From Branchiostoma floridae (Eukaryota > Chordata > Leptocardii > Amphioxiformes > Branchiostomatidae): DNA of 64,000 nucleotides. The notes beneath the pieces are model-generated. The model saw only the letters and a program-made list of their open reading frames with translations, had not been told where the DNA came from and searched no databases. Below, in pieces: positions 1 through 25,872 of this stretch. The stretch is from contig NC_049994.1 of NCBI RefSeq assembly GCF_000003815.2, forward strand, positions 7,875,898-7,939,897. Direction: 5' to 3'. Every line of letters starts with the position of its first letter. Within the stretch, counting starts at the first letter, position 1. The position numbers were made by a program, and so were the translations under genes.

Positions 1-59
1 GCAAAAAAATTGTCCTGTCGAAGACAATTTAATCAAATATTTTGATTGACACCTTTCAG

Positions 60-14540
<14,481 letters not shown>

Positions 14541-15903
14541 TGCTGTGCAATCTGTGTGGAGGGGAAATGAGGTAAGGAAACACTTACGGCTAGGGGTGGG
14601 TGTTGGTATGGTTTTCTTATTGGACCGGTTAAGAAAAAAAATGACCTGAAAATATCAGTGAACCAGATGTTGGACAAATTCGAAAATGAAGAGATTATAT
14701 GAGCAGGCATTCACATGTTTTGGGGCTTACAGGTTCAAAAAAAAAGAACAAAAGCGAAGTAGAGGAGAGTTGATAGTCATTTTACCAAGCTCCTTCTGTC
14801 AAACTTGGTATAAAACAGAGACATTTAACATACACTGTTACTGAATTTTAAAATGCCATTGGACAAAAACTGAATCCTTTTCCCTGTTTTGTACTCTTCT
14901 TTCATTTTAGCTTTATGTTCTTTTGAAATAAGAAACAGTAAACGTTTACTAGAAGTAGACTCTATTCCTAATATGATTATGGACAAAAGTGGCCGATGAG
15001 GACAAAAGAAATGATTTATGAACAGCCGTTATGATTTTAATATTTCTTGCTGTTCACCTTGTCTGAGGCTGTTCACTCACTCACTCAATATATCATTTCC
15101 TGTTAGATGTACATGTAGTCAAATGAAAATACTGATTGTAAGTTGACTTCAATGTTTGTATAAACCTATAAAAACAGAAGTGTTTGATATACAAAAACTA
15201 CATTTTAGAATCTAAGGAATCTGCTTAGAATTCTGGCCACGTATGCATTGTTTAGCACACTCATGCACTCTAACACATTCATGTGTCTAGCTGGAAAAAA
15301 TGCATTTAGTATTTGGTAATTGATAGGTCCAGAAGTACTTAGTAATGTATGCTGTTGTATCTACTAACAGATGTATTGGGCAGTGATTTTACCTTTTACA
15401 ACTTCCCACTCTTATGACTTTTTTTACAGGTTACTTCAGACGTTGTTAAAAAAAATCACCTGACTTTGCCACAAGCCACTGTGTTATAAACTGCAGTACC
15501 TCACCACAGAAGACATTCAACAGAGCCGATTCCTTCTAACCAAATACATTCCTTGTGACACCTTTTTCCAGCATTCTATGACATTTACGTTCTATGTTTA
15601 ATAGAAGACTATGCACTATAGGAAGACCACATGTATATCAGCACATTGTGAGCTGTTAGTTAGTTAGCTAGTAGGTCAAAGTAGGCTAAATTGGTCATTT
15701 CCTCCTCTGATGTGACAACTGCTTTCAAATTTTTTTTATTGCAAATCAAAACAAGAATATCTGTGATAAATATGAAGATGTGGAATGTTCAATAAGATGT
15801 TTAGAGATAAGATGAGATCATAACAGCTTTGTGTGTATTCATATATTTCACATAAGTCTACCAGTACTGCCGTATACAATGCACACTGTGTAATGCATTA
15901 AAT
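14541..15903 (+). other. 3' untranslated region of the CUB gene, probably with one intron
   Basis: Thirty-one bases after the TAG is a strong donor (ATGAG-gtaagg at 14571/14572). A strong acceptor, TTTTTTTACAG, ends at 15429. The short distance between stop and junction would not be expected to trigger decay. An ATTAAA at 15898-15903 is a possible polyadenylation signal. The inferred intron contains a worn CTAGGGGTGGGT element from about 14589. Confidence 0.4.
14588..14880. mobile_element. Worn relative of the 39.8-kb TAGGGGTGGG element
   Basis: It starts CTAGGGGTGGGT, then TTATTGGACCGGTTAAGAAA and ACCAGATGTTGGACAAAT, in the same order as the element at 39805-40111 (GGACCGGTCCAGAAAAA, ACCAGATTTTGTACCGAT). 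The right end is not clear, so the end coordinate is approximate. Confidence 0.45.
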
Positions 15904-18029
15904 ACACCCTACAAAATGCTTAAGAGATGCAGGTATATATTTCTTTGACAAAATATCATCTTAGATCTGTAGCATAAGCTTGCTTTCCTTGCTGATTTTG
16001 GAAAAGTGAAAATTGAATTTGCTGCCCAGTACCAAATGTGTAAGTGCAGAACGTAATAACAGATTTATTGCTAAAGCCAACAAGCTACCCACGTTAAGTA
16101 GTGGATAGTAAGATTTTAGCTATGCCCTATTTGCCAGAGGGTAGCCATTATACACAACTGTTCCTGGTTAGTTGTTAAGCTATCATGATGTCTTCCATAA
16201 CTACACTTGTATATCTGCCTAACTCAAGGCTCTGCTTATGCTACCAGTACATTTGGTTATGCACAGGTCAAGTTCTTACTACAAATAGTATTAGCATCTT
16301 ATGTGCATGTATGCATATGGGTCCTGTTGGTTTTGCTTACAACCACAGCAAGAAGCAACGAGAATGCAGTTTGCTCTTCTACATTCGGCCATGCCAATTT
16401 CATTTCTTATTCTCGGATGATACTAAATCAGAATATCAACATGAAACCAGACTGAGGGGAAAGTCTTACCAAATGGTCATTCTGGCGAGTAAACAGAGTC
16501 AGATTATTGCCATTGCAGCCCTCTATATCTGTTTTCGTGATGTCCTCTTGATGAAATTTTTCATAAGATGGCCGAGAACGAATTCTACTGGTGTGGTCTT
16601 AGAAATTTATAGAATGACTATTATTTCTATTCCGCTTGAATTCCTCCAATTGAGACTTATCTCTGCAGGCGGGGGTACAGTATATGAAGATGTACCATAC
16701 AACGAAGGTCTTTACCGTCAAAGCTGCATTTCTAGACATATACTAGTACTTCCCAATCTTGGTCATTCTTTTGATGTAACGCTCGTTCACTTTTATCCGT
16801 AGTGTAACCTTTATCCGTTCTTTTTAAACACGATGCATTTAGGGATAGCAAGTCGACAGATGGTGGTTTCAAACTGCAATATTTTGAAAATAGTACAAAT
16901 TCAATTTGAAAATATTGTCCGTCAACTTGATATCCCAGGATACCCTGTTTAGCAACACAATGGATATAGGTTACCATACGGATAAAGGTGAATTAAGGTT
17001 AGGTGTGTATGCAAAGATTCCAAGTTGTGTAAAAGCCATGTCCGATTGTCTTGTCCAGTTACTTTTCATGGGAATGGGAGTCAAATCTAAAATGACATGT
17101 ATGTTTGTTATTTGTGAATATTTTAGTTATATCTATGGTATTCACAACATGTTGAAGGGAAAAAAGCATGAATTTTCTCAAAACTTTATGTCATTACAAT
17201 TAGAATATGTTTCGATATATTTCAGTGCAAACCGGGCAAGACAGTGTCGATTTGGCTCATGTAGAGAACATCAATGAAAAGTGTACATTTCTATGAAAAA
17301 CTTGTTTTCCTTCTCTTCCTCTTGTACTATTGCTGCTGAAAGCATCTGCAAACCATTTCTGTGTAATTACGTAAAGGAAAGTTTTCGTCAACAGAGCACA
17401 TAATTATGTTAATTCCTCAACTTGTGATGACAAATATGAACGTTCTTCTAGCTAAGTAGGAATTTATTTTTATAAATGGGGATAAATGATTTTAAACGAA
17501 CTATTGTGTAGTTTAGTTTCAAAGGATTGAATGTGTACAAAAATTGGAGAAAGTTATTCTATTCTTCTGCAATGTGCAATTTTTTATCAATGAATAAAGG
17601 AGCAGGTCATATCAGAATTATTAATCCTCTCTTTGTTCTTTTCTTCTTGACTGTATACTTTCTTGTGTACTTGAGTCCTCATAAGTGTCGTACAAAAGAC
17701 AAGGAAAAGCGCTAAGTATCTAGCCTGAGTACCATGATGGTACTCTGGCTACGTATGAAAGTCCATATGTGCTTGTTTAAAATGACATTCTCATTCTGGA
17801 AAAAAAAAGATAGTTGGGATTTACCGAATCGACGATGACAAATGAGGGTTAATCACATTCTTGAACCAACACCAAATATAGTTTGGATTTACCGAATTGA
17901 GAGTGACATAGTTCTGCAAATTCAGAATCATCCCAGCACATGTACATAGTCTCCGAGACACTCGGTTAGGCTGGATAAAGTCAAAATCCTAGAGTTCTCT
18001 CCGAGAGCAATGAAGGAGGCCATGTACTT
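15904..18029. other. Intergenic region, no supported gene
   Basis: AT-rich sequence between the CUB gene and the zinc-finger genes. It holds foldback copy 3 (16777-17002) and a palindrome at about 17723-17752 (AGCCTGAGTACCAT facing ATGGTACTCTGGCT). A 205-codon open frame from 16185 runs into the foldback copy and has no recognisable domain. Confidence 0.6.
16777..17002. mobile_element. Foldback MITE family A, copy 3
   Basis: It starts TAACGCTCGTTCACTTTTAT, has the centre GTCGACAGATGGTGGTTTCA and ends ATAAAGGTGAATTAAGGTTA. Full length, moderately diverged. Confidence 0.7.
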
Positions 18030-18140
18030 TTGAGCTCACCATCTAGCACTGAATACAGACGGGGGGCGACACAGGTTATCTTACGTTTGAGCTCACCCTC
18101 AAGCACTGAACAGAGACGTGGGCGACACAGGTTATCTGGC
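18030..18140 (+). repeat. Two-copy tandem repeat, about 60 bases
   Basis: GAGCTCACC-x-TCxAGCACTGAA followed by CGACACAGGTTATCT occurs twice in a row (18032 and 18092). It reads SSPSSTE twice in one frame, but no splice context or known domain supports a protein. Confidence 0.5.
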
Positions 18141-18810
18141 ACCTACTACCTGCTGCTGCAGTCGCGTATACGTAGTTCTGATGTCACGGCCCGTAAGCCG
18201 AAGGGCAGTAGGCGGGTCCATTCCGCGAAGAATGCTGGCGGAGTCAGACGAAAATTTGGATAAGTTCCAACTATCTTGAGTGGTACCGGTGTTAAAGTAA
18301 ATTTTTAGATAAATTGGAACCGTGATATGATCTGACGAGGTATCTTGAATTCAAAATAAAATCTATAAATTTTCCCAACAGGTAACCACCGAATAAAATC
18401 AACTATCGCACTCGTGAGTGAAAGGAGGTTGAGTAACTGCGACTCTGGCGTTCTTGGTATTATTCACCTTGTCTCCTCTCACAGAGTCATCTCACTTTTG
18501 GGACTCAGTTTTGGTCTACCGGACTTGAATATATAACTTCCAAATTCAGTTGTTATATTCGCATGCAAACTCACTGGCGATATTAATATAGTGGAGATTT
18601 TAACCCCATATCCGTAAATTACAACTAATTAGCTTTTTTCAACAAGCTTTCTGTCGGTCTCAGAGCCTTCAGAGTGGTGTCATAATAATCTTAAACTTGA
18701 TTGGGGTTTAATTGGTTTAATCAAGAAGCTTTTAAAGTTTCCTTGTCTTAATCAGCCTTTGTTTGTACGGAATCAAGGGTTTGATCTTCAATAAGCACGG
18801 ATCCATGATC

Positions 18811-18945
18811 ATGCAAATTAGTGTATCAAACATCGTACTCTGTTGCACAATCAATGCAAAGTATTTAGATTACCAAACTGGTCTTTTAATGCAGCCGCCC
18901 CGATGATCAGTAGGTATACAAAAGGCTTGTCCACCCTATACATTC
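18811..18945 (+). promoter_or_regulatory. Promoter of zinc-finger gene 1
   Basis: An octamer ATGCAAAT (18811-18818, inside ATGCAAATTAGTGTATCAAA) is followed 104 bases later by a TATA-like TATACAAAAG (18915-18924). The same pair, 102 bases apart, precedes the paralogue at 24.7 kb with much of the sequence between alignable. Transcription would start near 18945. A non-coding first exon then runs to the donor CTTCC-gtgagt at 19025. Confidence 0.55.
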
Positions 18946-19441
18946 TGTCTTTACCGACTCCGGAGACTAGACGTTGTAATCGTTCTTACCGTTTGCTGTC
19001 TGTTGGTTTGGAGAGTTAAACTTCCGTGAGTACCGTTGGTGTTGTTTTACTTCTTGTACTGTATGATTACTTGCATATTGACATATAGAGGAGGGCATAC
19101 GCAAGTATTCTTGTTGTTTCTTCAGCAAAAAAACATATTGGAGTTACTAGTATGAATGCTTTCTTTCTTCAGCCTAGACTAATTTTTCTTCAAATTTTTT
19201 GCCCAACCATGTAAAGTCCTAATATATGAGACCAGTAATCTCTAAGCAGATTGGGTAGGGGCATGCGACAAGGCAGGGGACCTTGTTTAGACTTTTTTTT
19301 GGGATGATGTCTTTGACTTTGCCCCTGATATGTCTTCTTGGAGATTAGAGGTCATAAGATTCGTATATGATTGGGATAGGGGGCTGCGCGTTTCCCTTAG
19401 TGGTTACATAGAGTTGCGTAGCAAATTTTAACGTGAGCAAT

Positions 19442-19541
19442 NNNNNNNNNNNNNNNNNNNNNNNNNNNNNNNNNNNNNNNNNNNNNNNNNNNNNNNNNNN
19501 NNNNNNNNNNNNNNNNNNNNNNNNNNNNNNNNNNNNNNNNN
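19442..19541. other. Assembly gap (100 N)
   Basis: Exactly 100 unknown bases, the usual placeholder for a gap of unknown size. It lies in the first intron of zinc-finger gene 1. The distance between its first exon and the coding exon is therefore uncertain. Confidence 0.99.
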
Positions 19542-20093
19542 AACCCCCCCCCGGGTAATAAAAAACCTCGGTTTATTCCTTTCTCAAGAACCAAAGTTTT
19601 CCTTTTTCCCCGTCGGTATTTCCCGGGATAAAACATCCGCGGCATTCGACAAAAATTTTCGCCAATTGCCCTAAAAGACGTCGATAAAGGAGGGCTACGT
19701 TTTTTCACAGACGCCAACAACGTAATTTTTTGATCGTTAGCATCTTGATAGGGTCGAACGTTTTTTCCTTATCAAGTAGACTGGCCAGAGTCCGCTATTC
19801 CCCACTCAAAATCATTATCATCATCATCATTGTGTTTAAAGGAAAGTACATACATGTATATGTATTGTGCGTCGGCTTTGAGTTGCAAGGAGAGAGATGT
19901 ACAAAAATGCAAATTTTGTGTGTGATCTGTATGGCAAATTGGATAATTGCATCCCCTGTATATTTGTTTGTTTGAATTGACTTCATTATGTGTTTTTGCT
20001 TAATGATAAGAAAATAGAATGTTTCATTTAGCGCGGTAGTTTTCTATGCACCTTGTGTTAATCCAATTAAAAAGGCGGTTCGTTATTCAAATA

Positions 20094-20907
20094 CAGTCAA
20101 ACCTGCCCGAGCGACCACCTCTTCTCAGCGACCACCTGGCCATTTCGACCGCTTTTTCTCGGTCCCGATTTTTTTTCCCATTGACGTAAGCATTAAGAGA
20201 CCTTTTCTCAACGACCACCTGGCCAACGCGACCGCGACCGGCCCTAATTGGGATTGAGGTTTTTATCGATTTTTTTATGATTACTAGCGCGATTTTGTGC
20301 CGAAATAGGCCAGTTTGCGTCGGATTTTGACTGCCATTACAATGTTATGTTTAGAATAAGGATGGCGGTGGTCAATGGGTGGGTCAATCGGGCAGTCTAC
20401 TGTAATATGGGAGGAAATTTCGTTGTAAGAAAATCCGACTTTAGTTGTTACAGAAGTTTAAAAAAAATCTATATCATTATGAAGTGAACGACTGCTGAAA
20501 CGTATATAACCTCATACTTTTTAAAGAAAGATCTGTGTAATGCTTTTGTCCAACTGTACTGTACATTCACCCTCGTGGGTAAGTACGCTATCGGGACGTA
20601 CCGGGCATCGAATTCGAAAGGTGCACCGTAGTTATTTCAGATATGGCGATCAAGAACACAGCGACGCATGAAGGCTTGTATAGTAACTGACAGCATCAAA
20701 GTTCCCTTACTGTCTAAAACGTTAGTGTACAAATATTGAGCTTTAAAACACTGTATCGCATAAAAGCTCGATAAAAGCTTGGGGTTAAATTTACAATTTA
20801 CAGTTTGCATCAGGCATGTTTTAAGTCGATACTCTTCTCAGCGACCACCTGCCCAAATCGACCGTTTTTCCCGGTCCCCGGGTGGTCGTCTTGGGCAGGT
20901 TTGACTG
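20094..20907. mobile_element. TIR transposon family B, long copy
   Basis: Terminal inverted repeats CAGTCAAACCTGCCC and GGGCAGGTTTGACTG are flanked on both sides by TA, the target site of Tc1/mariner-pogo type elements. Subterminal GCGACCACCT motifs recur on both sides. No transposase frame is visible, so it is non-autonomous. A shorter internal-deletion relative lies at 44305-44789. Confidence 0.8.
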
Positions 20908-21070
20908 TACTGTCTGATTGTCAATTAAACAATGGAATGATTGTCAATTAATTATCCTAATACATGTACCCACCGTATCAGGCACGCCGTCACTGACTTC
21001 CACTGTTGTTGTTCCCAGTATTTTGACTTGCGTTTAACTTGTCTCTTTTCTTTTTAGTCGTTGAACCATC

Positions 21071-21853
21071 ATGGAAAGCAGAGCTGAAGTCAGTCAACGC
21101 TCAGTTAAAAACGAGGACACCACTGATAAACCACACAGGGAGTCTGACAAGCCACAAAAAGGACATGAAATGAAGAAGAAACGTGAACACAAATGTGAAG
21201 TGTGCAGCAAGCTATTCTACTTTCCAAAGGATGTAGCCAGACACATGCGGACTCACACTGGGGAGAAACCGTATGGATGTGGTGTGTGTAGAAGACAGTT
21301 TAGTCAGAGTGACTCGCTTAAAGGACACTTGAGGACACACACAGGTGAGAAACCGTACCGGTGTGAGGAGTGCGGTAAACACTTCGGTCAACCGATGAAC
21401 CTAAGACGTCATATGAAGACACACACCGGTGAGAAACCTTACATGTGTGAGGAGTGCGGCAGGCAGTTTGGAACACTTACTACCCTGAAGATTCACATGC
21501 GGACTCACACAGGTGAAAAACCGTACCAATGTGAGGAGTGCGGCAGGCAGTTCGGTAAGGGTACTAATCTGAAAAGGCACATGCGTTCTCACACCGGTGA
21601 GAAACCGTACGAATGTGAAAAATGTGGCAAACGGTTTGCTGGGTTGGGCAGTCTGAAGGTACACATAAAGACACACACTGGTGAGAGACCTTACCATTGT
21701 GAGGAATGCGGTAAACGGTTCGCTCAGCTGAGTGGTCTGACGGTACACACAAAGACGCACACCGGTGAGAGACCGTACCATTGTGATGAGTGCGGTCAGC
21801 AGTTTAGACTGCCTCATCATCTGAGGGCGCATATGCGGACTCACTCAAGATAG
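21071..21853 (+). CDS. C2H2 zinc-finger protein 1 (8 fingers)
   Basis: A 260-residue protein encoded in one exon that begins at acceptor TTTTTAG (21057). The start is ATG in ACCATCATGGAAAG, the same context as the paralogue. Residues 1-40 are a charged, lysine-rich leader with no KRAB, BTB or SCAN domain. Eight C-x2-C-x12-H-x3-H fingers follow, joined by canonical TGEKPY or TGERPY linkers, and the protein ends just after the last finger (RTHSR). It is probably a nuclear DNA-binding protein; its target is not known. Leader positions such as [10 protein letters not shown] and KKKREHKCE match DRPREKFHSP and RKKKQHKCE in the 24.7-kb gene, so the two are tandem duplicates. The 5' non-coding exon is inferred at about 18945-19025. 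Confidence 0.9.
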   Translation: MESRAEVSQRSVKNEDTTDKPHRESDKPQKGHEMKKKREHKCEVCSKLFYFPKDVARHMRTHTGEKPYGCGVCRRQFSQSDSLKGHLRTHTGEKPYRCEECGKHFGQPMNLRRHMKTHTGEKPYMCEECGRQFGTLTTLKIHMRTHTGEKPYQCEECGRQFGKGTNLKRHMRSHTGEKPYECEKCGKRFAGLGSLKVHIKTHTGERPYHCEECGKRFAQLSGLTVHTKTHTGERPYHCDECGQQFRLPHHLRAHMRTHSR

Positions 21854-21914
21854 GAGCTGTTCATACAGTCAGCTTATGTGAAGAGACAAAAACGGAGGGT
21901 AAAATGCAGGGCAG

Positions 21915-22200
21915 TTAATGTTAGAAGACGGAGGTCCCGTGTTTGAGGAGAGTCACATCTTGAGCACGTTAAAGACCCCCCCCCCCCCCCCACACACACA
22001 CACTTATCGGAATGAGTAGGAGCCCTTTTTGGTGTGAGTAATTAAAAAATTACGGTACCATGGTCGCACCTGGGACAACTACTGTCGTATTTAGCCCTGC
22101 CTATTGTAAGCTCGATTCTTGCAATTCAGCCCCTGGCTGCGGAAAGAGAGTAGTTAGCCCACCCAATAATAACGGGAAAACTAACTAAACCATGGGTAAC
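21915..22200 (+). mobile_element. tRNA-SINE family 1, 5'-truncated copy
   Basis: It carries the family body GGAGGTCCCGTGTTTGAGGA, GAGCACGTTAAAGACCC and CTTATCGGAATGAGTAGG, interrupted by a C-run and a CA-run at 21976-22003. Other copies are at 36190-36405, 43730-44050 and 45702-46153. It lies just after the zinc-finger gene, possibly in its 3' UTR. Confidence 0.65.
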
Positions 22201-22824
22201 AAAAACAACAGCATTTGTAGAGTAGGCCCCTGAGTTGTGTGCAAAACTGATTTAAACATGTAAAAAAATCACGGTCGCATTGCAAACTTACCATGGGATA
22301 CTATTATAGTATTTATATTATAGTATGTTATTGTCAAGTAGTTTGTGCTGCTAGAATTTGACGATTTCTTGCATTGTATTTTTAACGAAACAAAAACGAC
22401 TGTGATTTCCACATGTAATTATGTTTTTGCTGTTTTTTGTGAGTGAAAGGAGGAGCACATAGACAATTTCATTTGTCAAAGTATACTACGGGGTTTGAAA
22501 TACCTTTCCCCTTATAACTCTTTAATCTGTATCTGAATATTGATACGAACAGTTACTTCACATTTCGTAGAAGATGATAAGATTACCACCGTTGCAATTG
22601 CACTTTAATATCTGGTCGTAGTGAGTTCTGTACTGCAAGCCTAATGTCTATTTCTTGCTTCGCGTGATATCTAATTATACAATAAACAATAACGATTTTG
22701 AAATGCACATGTAATGTTATGCTTATTTTTGTATGAGAGTTTATTTTCTCTTTATCTATTCAGTAATACTTTGTGAATTCATACCTTCTACTATACGGTC
22801 TTGGTTATAGTCCTATTGCGCGCG

Positions 22825-22980
22825 ACACACACACACGTACGCACACACATACACACACACAAACACACACACACACACATACAGACACACAAACACACAC
22901 ACACAGGCACGCACACACATACAGACACACACAAACAAACACACACACACACACACAGTGGCTAGTGGCATACACACACA
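22825..22980. repeat. (CA)n microsatellite
   Basis: An interrupted ACAC run of about 155 bases with G and T interruptions. The 126-codon frame through it (HTHTHT) is a repeat artefact. Confidence 0.95.
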
Positions 22981-23163
22981 GCAAGGCAGACAGACCTAAA
23001 ACGATTCTTAGCACGAATGAAAAAAGGAAAGCTTACACATTCACTCACCTTCCCCAAGATTCCTTGTCGGTTTGGGTGGCACATGTAGGTGGGGTTGATC
23101 CAAGACCAGAGTCCGCTGGTTTGCACGTTACAGTTCTCAACATGTCAGGATGACATCTTCCTT

Positions 23164-23544
23164 ACGCGGCGGCCATGATAGATCTAAAACGAAGTCAATG
23201 AGACAAACAAAAGGCTGTCCATCGTAATTAGCATTCAAACCAATGATGGCCTGGCAGTTAGGATCATGACCAATGAGAGAATGACTGCATGTCCGTCAAA
23301 TATTTGCATTATTATGTTTTAATTTGCATCTCTTATTAAGGGACTATGGGACCAGTTTATGCTGTTCTAAATTGCTACATCTTTCGGTACGTAACATTAG
23401 TTATGATATGTATTATTTGATCTTTTATTGTAAAAATTGTGTGGTTTGGAGGAAAACTAAATGGGAGCTGAATTTAGAAATAAATTTTGTCTGTTTGACT
23501 CTTTGACCTTTTGACCTGTTTAAAATCTATCATGGCCGTCGCGT
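23164..23544. mobile_element. TIR element, about 380 bases
   Basis: The left end ACGCGGCGGCCATGATAGAT and the right end ATCTATCATGGCCGTCGCGT are inverted repeats of about 25 bases with few mismatches. The interior has no convincing frame. Confidence 0.6.
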
Positions 23545-23978
23545 GAGAAATGTGTTCCCTGCTTACTGGATGCCTCCTTTCCTATTTATTCGCTGCTGAG
23601 TTGTTCAGGTTCATACAGTTGCCTTCTTGGAGTAAATACGCACAGATTGGCAGGTAACCCCAAACATTGTTACCCTCAGGGTAGTAAAGATGTTACATGT
23701 TTACAAACAGTCAGTGCAGTTGCAGCTACAGTTATGTAGAAGTGCATATATTTATTCAGCTATTTCTCACTTTTTCGCAATGATGAAGATGTATAGGAGG
23801 ATACAACTTATGCTTACATCGAATCACTTGATTGCATATGTCGCATTTTGTATTATATATCTTTCCGTACCGCTTAAATATCTTAAGACATAATCAGCAT
23901 ATTCTGCACATGCTAAGTTTTCGTGCTTATTTTTCACACTTGACACTGTCAAAAATTAATGTTGTCTGATCTCTCCTT

Positions 23979-24111
23979 ATGCAAATTAGTGTATCAAACA
24001 TTGTACTTTGTTCTGTTCTATAATCAAAGTTAACCTACCAAACCGGTTTTACAATCGCCCACCCATTCATATTATGTAGCTATATAAAAGACTTGTCTCA
24101 TCCGATTCTGT
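23979..24111 (+). promoter_or_regulatory. Promoter of zinc-finger gene 2
   Basis: An octamer ATGCAAAT (23979-23986, in ATGCAAATTAGTGTATCAAA) lies 102 bases before a clear TATA box, TATATAAAAG (24081-24090). Sequence and spacing match the promoter of gene 1. The non-coding first exon would start near 24111 and end at the donor ATTCG-gtgagt (24289). Confidence 0.6.
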
Positions 24112-24717
24112 CATTACAGACTCTGAAGACGAGAAACTCGGTGTTGTCGTTGAGAAGTGTCCTGTAGTCTCTTTGTTTGGCAATCGAAGCGTTACATTTC
24201 TGTTAGCCTGGCTAAAATCGCGCTCCTAGCGACCGGCCCCACAGTTAATCCCAGCCAACGAGACATTGTGTAAAAACAGGCTACATTCGGTGAGTACATA
24301 TCTGTATTGCTTTATTTCTGGTACCTTATGGTTGAATACACGGTATTAGGGGCAGCAAGTCATCATTGCTGTATCTGTGGCATAATATTGGAGTTTTACA
24401 GTAGGGTTGCTAGTACATTATCCGACCGTGCAGTGTCGTGATGTGTATTGAGCCCGCAACATATATGATTTCAGAAGCGCACTCCGATGTACCAAGTTAT
24501 GCATGCTAACGTTGTGTGGAAAGGGCTTATTTAGGTTTTGTCCGCACTCAAATGTCATTGCTGCCAGGAGACGTAATCTATAAATTTAACTGAAACGCTT
24601 TAAAGAACAATATACACAGAGAGAAATATTACCTTTCTTGTTTGTCAATCATGTTTCTGTTGACGCTGTCAAGTCATGTTTTTATTTTCTCTTTTTCTTC
24701 TCAGCCATTCGACCATC

Positions 24718-25800
24718 ATGGAAAGGGCTGAAATCAATCAACACTCAACAGTTGAGAATGTGGGAGAACTAGGAGAAGATTCCATCTGCAACATGGCAAC
24801 AAAGAGCAAGGTGATACAGTCTGACATCGTTGATAGACCACGTGAGAAGTTTCACAGTCCACAAACGGGAAATGAAAGGAAGAAGAAACAACACAAATGT
24901 GAAGAGTGCAACAAGCAGTTCAGCAGACTGGTGGATCTGACCATCCACACGAGGACTCACACGGGTGAGAAACCCTACAGATGTGAGGAGTGCGGCAAAC
25001 AGTTCGGTCAGCCGGGAGTTCTGACCAGACACATGATGACTCACACCGGCGAGAAACCCTACAAATGTGAGGAGTGCGGCAAACAGTTCAGTCAGCTAGG
25101 AAATCTGAAGACTCATATGAAGACGCACACCGGTGAGAGACCTTACCATTGTGAAGAGTGTGGTAGTCAGTTCAGTAGCTCAGATACTTTGAAGCGACAC
25201 ATGCTCACTCACACTGATGAGAGACCCTACCAGTGCGAGACATGCAAGAGACGTTTTAGTCAACAGGGTCATCTGAGGACTCACATGCGAATTCACACGG
25301 GTGAGAAACCTTACCGATGTGAGGAGTGCGGCAAACGGTTTAGTACGCTGGGTGATCTGAAGAAGCACATACGCACGCACACCGGTCAGAAACCGTACCG
25401 GTGTGAGGAATGCAACAAACACTTTAGTCGACTAGATTCTTTAAAGACTCACATGCAAACTCACACTGGAGAAAAACGTTACGGATGTGAGGAGTGCGGC
25501 AAGCAGTTCAGTCTGTTGATGACTCTGAAGGCACACACAGGTGAGAAACCTTACCGGTGTGAGGAGTGCCGCAAACAGTTCGGTCAGTTGTGTAATCTAA
25601 AGAAACACATGCGCACTCACACTGGAGAGAAACTGTATAGATGCGAGGAGTGCGGAAAGAAGTTCAGACAATTGGCTCATTTAAAGGAACACATGAAGAC
25701 ACACACTGGTGAAAAACCATACCGATGTGAGGAATGTGGCAGACAGTTTAGTGTGTCATGTAATCTAAAGAGACACATGCGGACTCACACTGGAAAATAA
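24718..25800 (+). CDS. C2H2 zinc-finger protein 2 (11 fingers, one defective)
   Basis: A 360-residue protein in one exon that opens at acceptor TTCTTCTCAG (24704). I start at 24718 (ACCATCATGGAAAG), matching the paralogue at 21071; an in-frame ATG at 24676 lies in the intron. Residues 1-57 are a leader without a known domain. Eleven C2H2 units follow. Unit 8 (residues near 255-275, ending LMTLKAHTGEKPY) has lost the segment between its two histidines, so it cannot coordinate zinc normally. The linker after unit 4 is TDERPY. The protein stops three residues after finger 11. It is presumed to be a nuclear DNA-binding factor of unknown target. Compared with gene 1 it has three more fingers. Confidence 0.9.
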   Translation: MERAEINQHSTVENVGELGEDSICNMATKSKVIQSDIVDRPREKFHSPQTGNERKKKQHKCEECNKQFSRLVDLTIHTRTHTGEKPYRCEECGKQFGQPGVLTRHMMTHTGEKPYKCEECGKQFSQLGNLKTHMKTHTGERPYHCEECGSQFSSSDTLKRHMLTHTDERPYQCETCKRRFSQQGHLRTHMRIHTGEKPYRCEECGKRFSTLGDLKKHIRTHTGQKPYRCEECNKHFSRLDSLKTHMQTHTGEKRYGCEECGKQFSLLMTLKAHTGEKPYRCEECRKQFGQLCNLKKHMRTHTGEKLYRCEECGKKFRQLAHLKEHMKTHTGEKPYRCEECGRQFSVSCNLKRHMRTHTGK

Positions 25801-25820
25801 CTTAACCAATAAGGACAGTG

Positions 25821-25872
25821 TAGCAGAAGATTCACAATACCGGGTCATCTGAAGACGCACATTGGTGAAATG
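25821..25872 (+). pseudogene. Relic of a twelfth zinc finger after the stop of gene 2
   Basis: Just after the TAA, the sequence reads AGAAGATTCACAATACCGGG then TCATCTGAAGACGCACATTG and GTGAAATG. In one frame this gives RRFTIPGHLKTHIGEM, a recognisable finger end and linker without its cysteine half. The finger array was once longer. Confidence 0.55.

Noticed and set aside
16185-16802. A 205-codon open frame
   Set aside because: No domain or signal, a composition like the surrounding AT-rich DNA, and its 3' end lies in a foldback element.
18030-18263. 77-codon frame with a duplicated SSPSSTE
   Set aside because: It is explained by a two-copy tandem repeat; no acceptor or donor supports an exon.
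22773-23153. 126-codon frame with HTHTHT
   Set aside because: It is translation of a (CA)n microsatellite.
24676-24717. Upstream ATG giving 14 extra residues to zinc-finger protein 2
   Set aside because: These codons fall in the intron before acceptor TTCTTCTCAG at 24704, and the paralogue starts at the equivalent of 24718.
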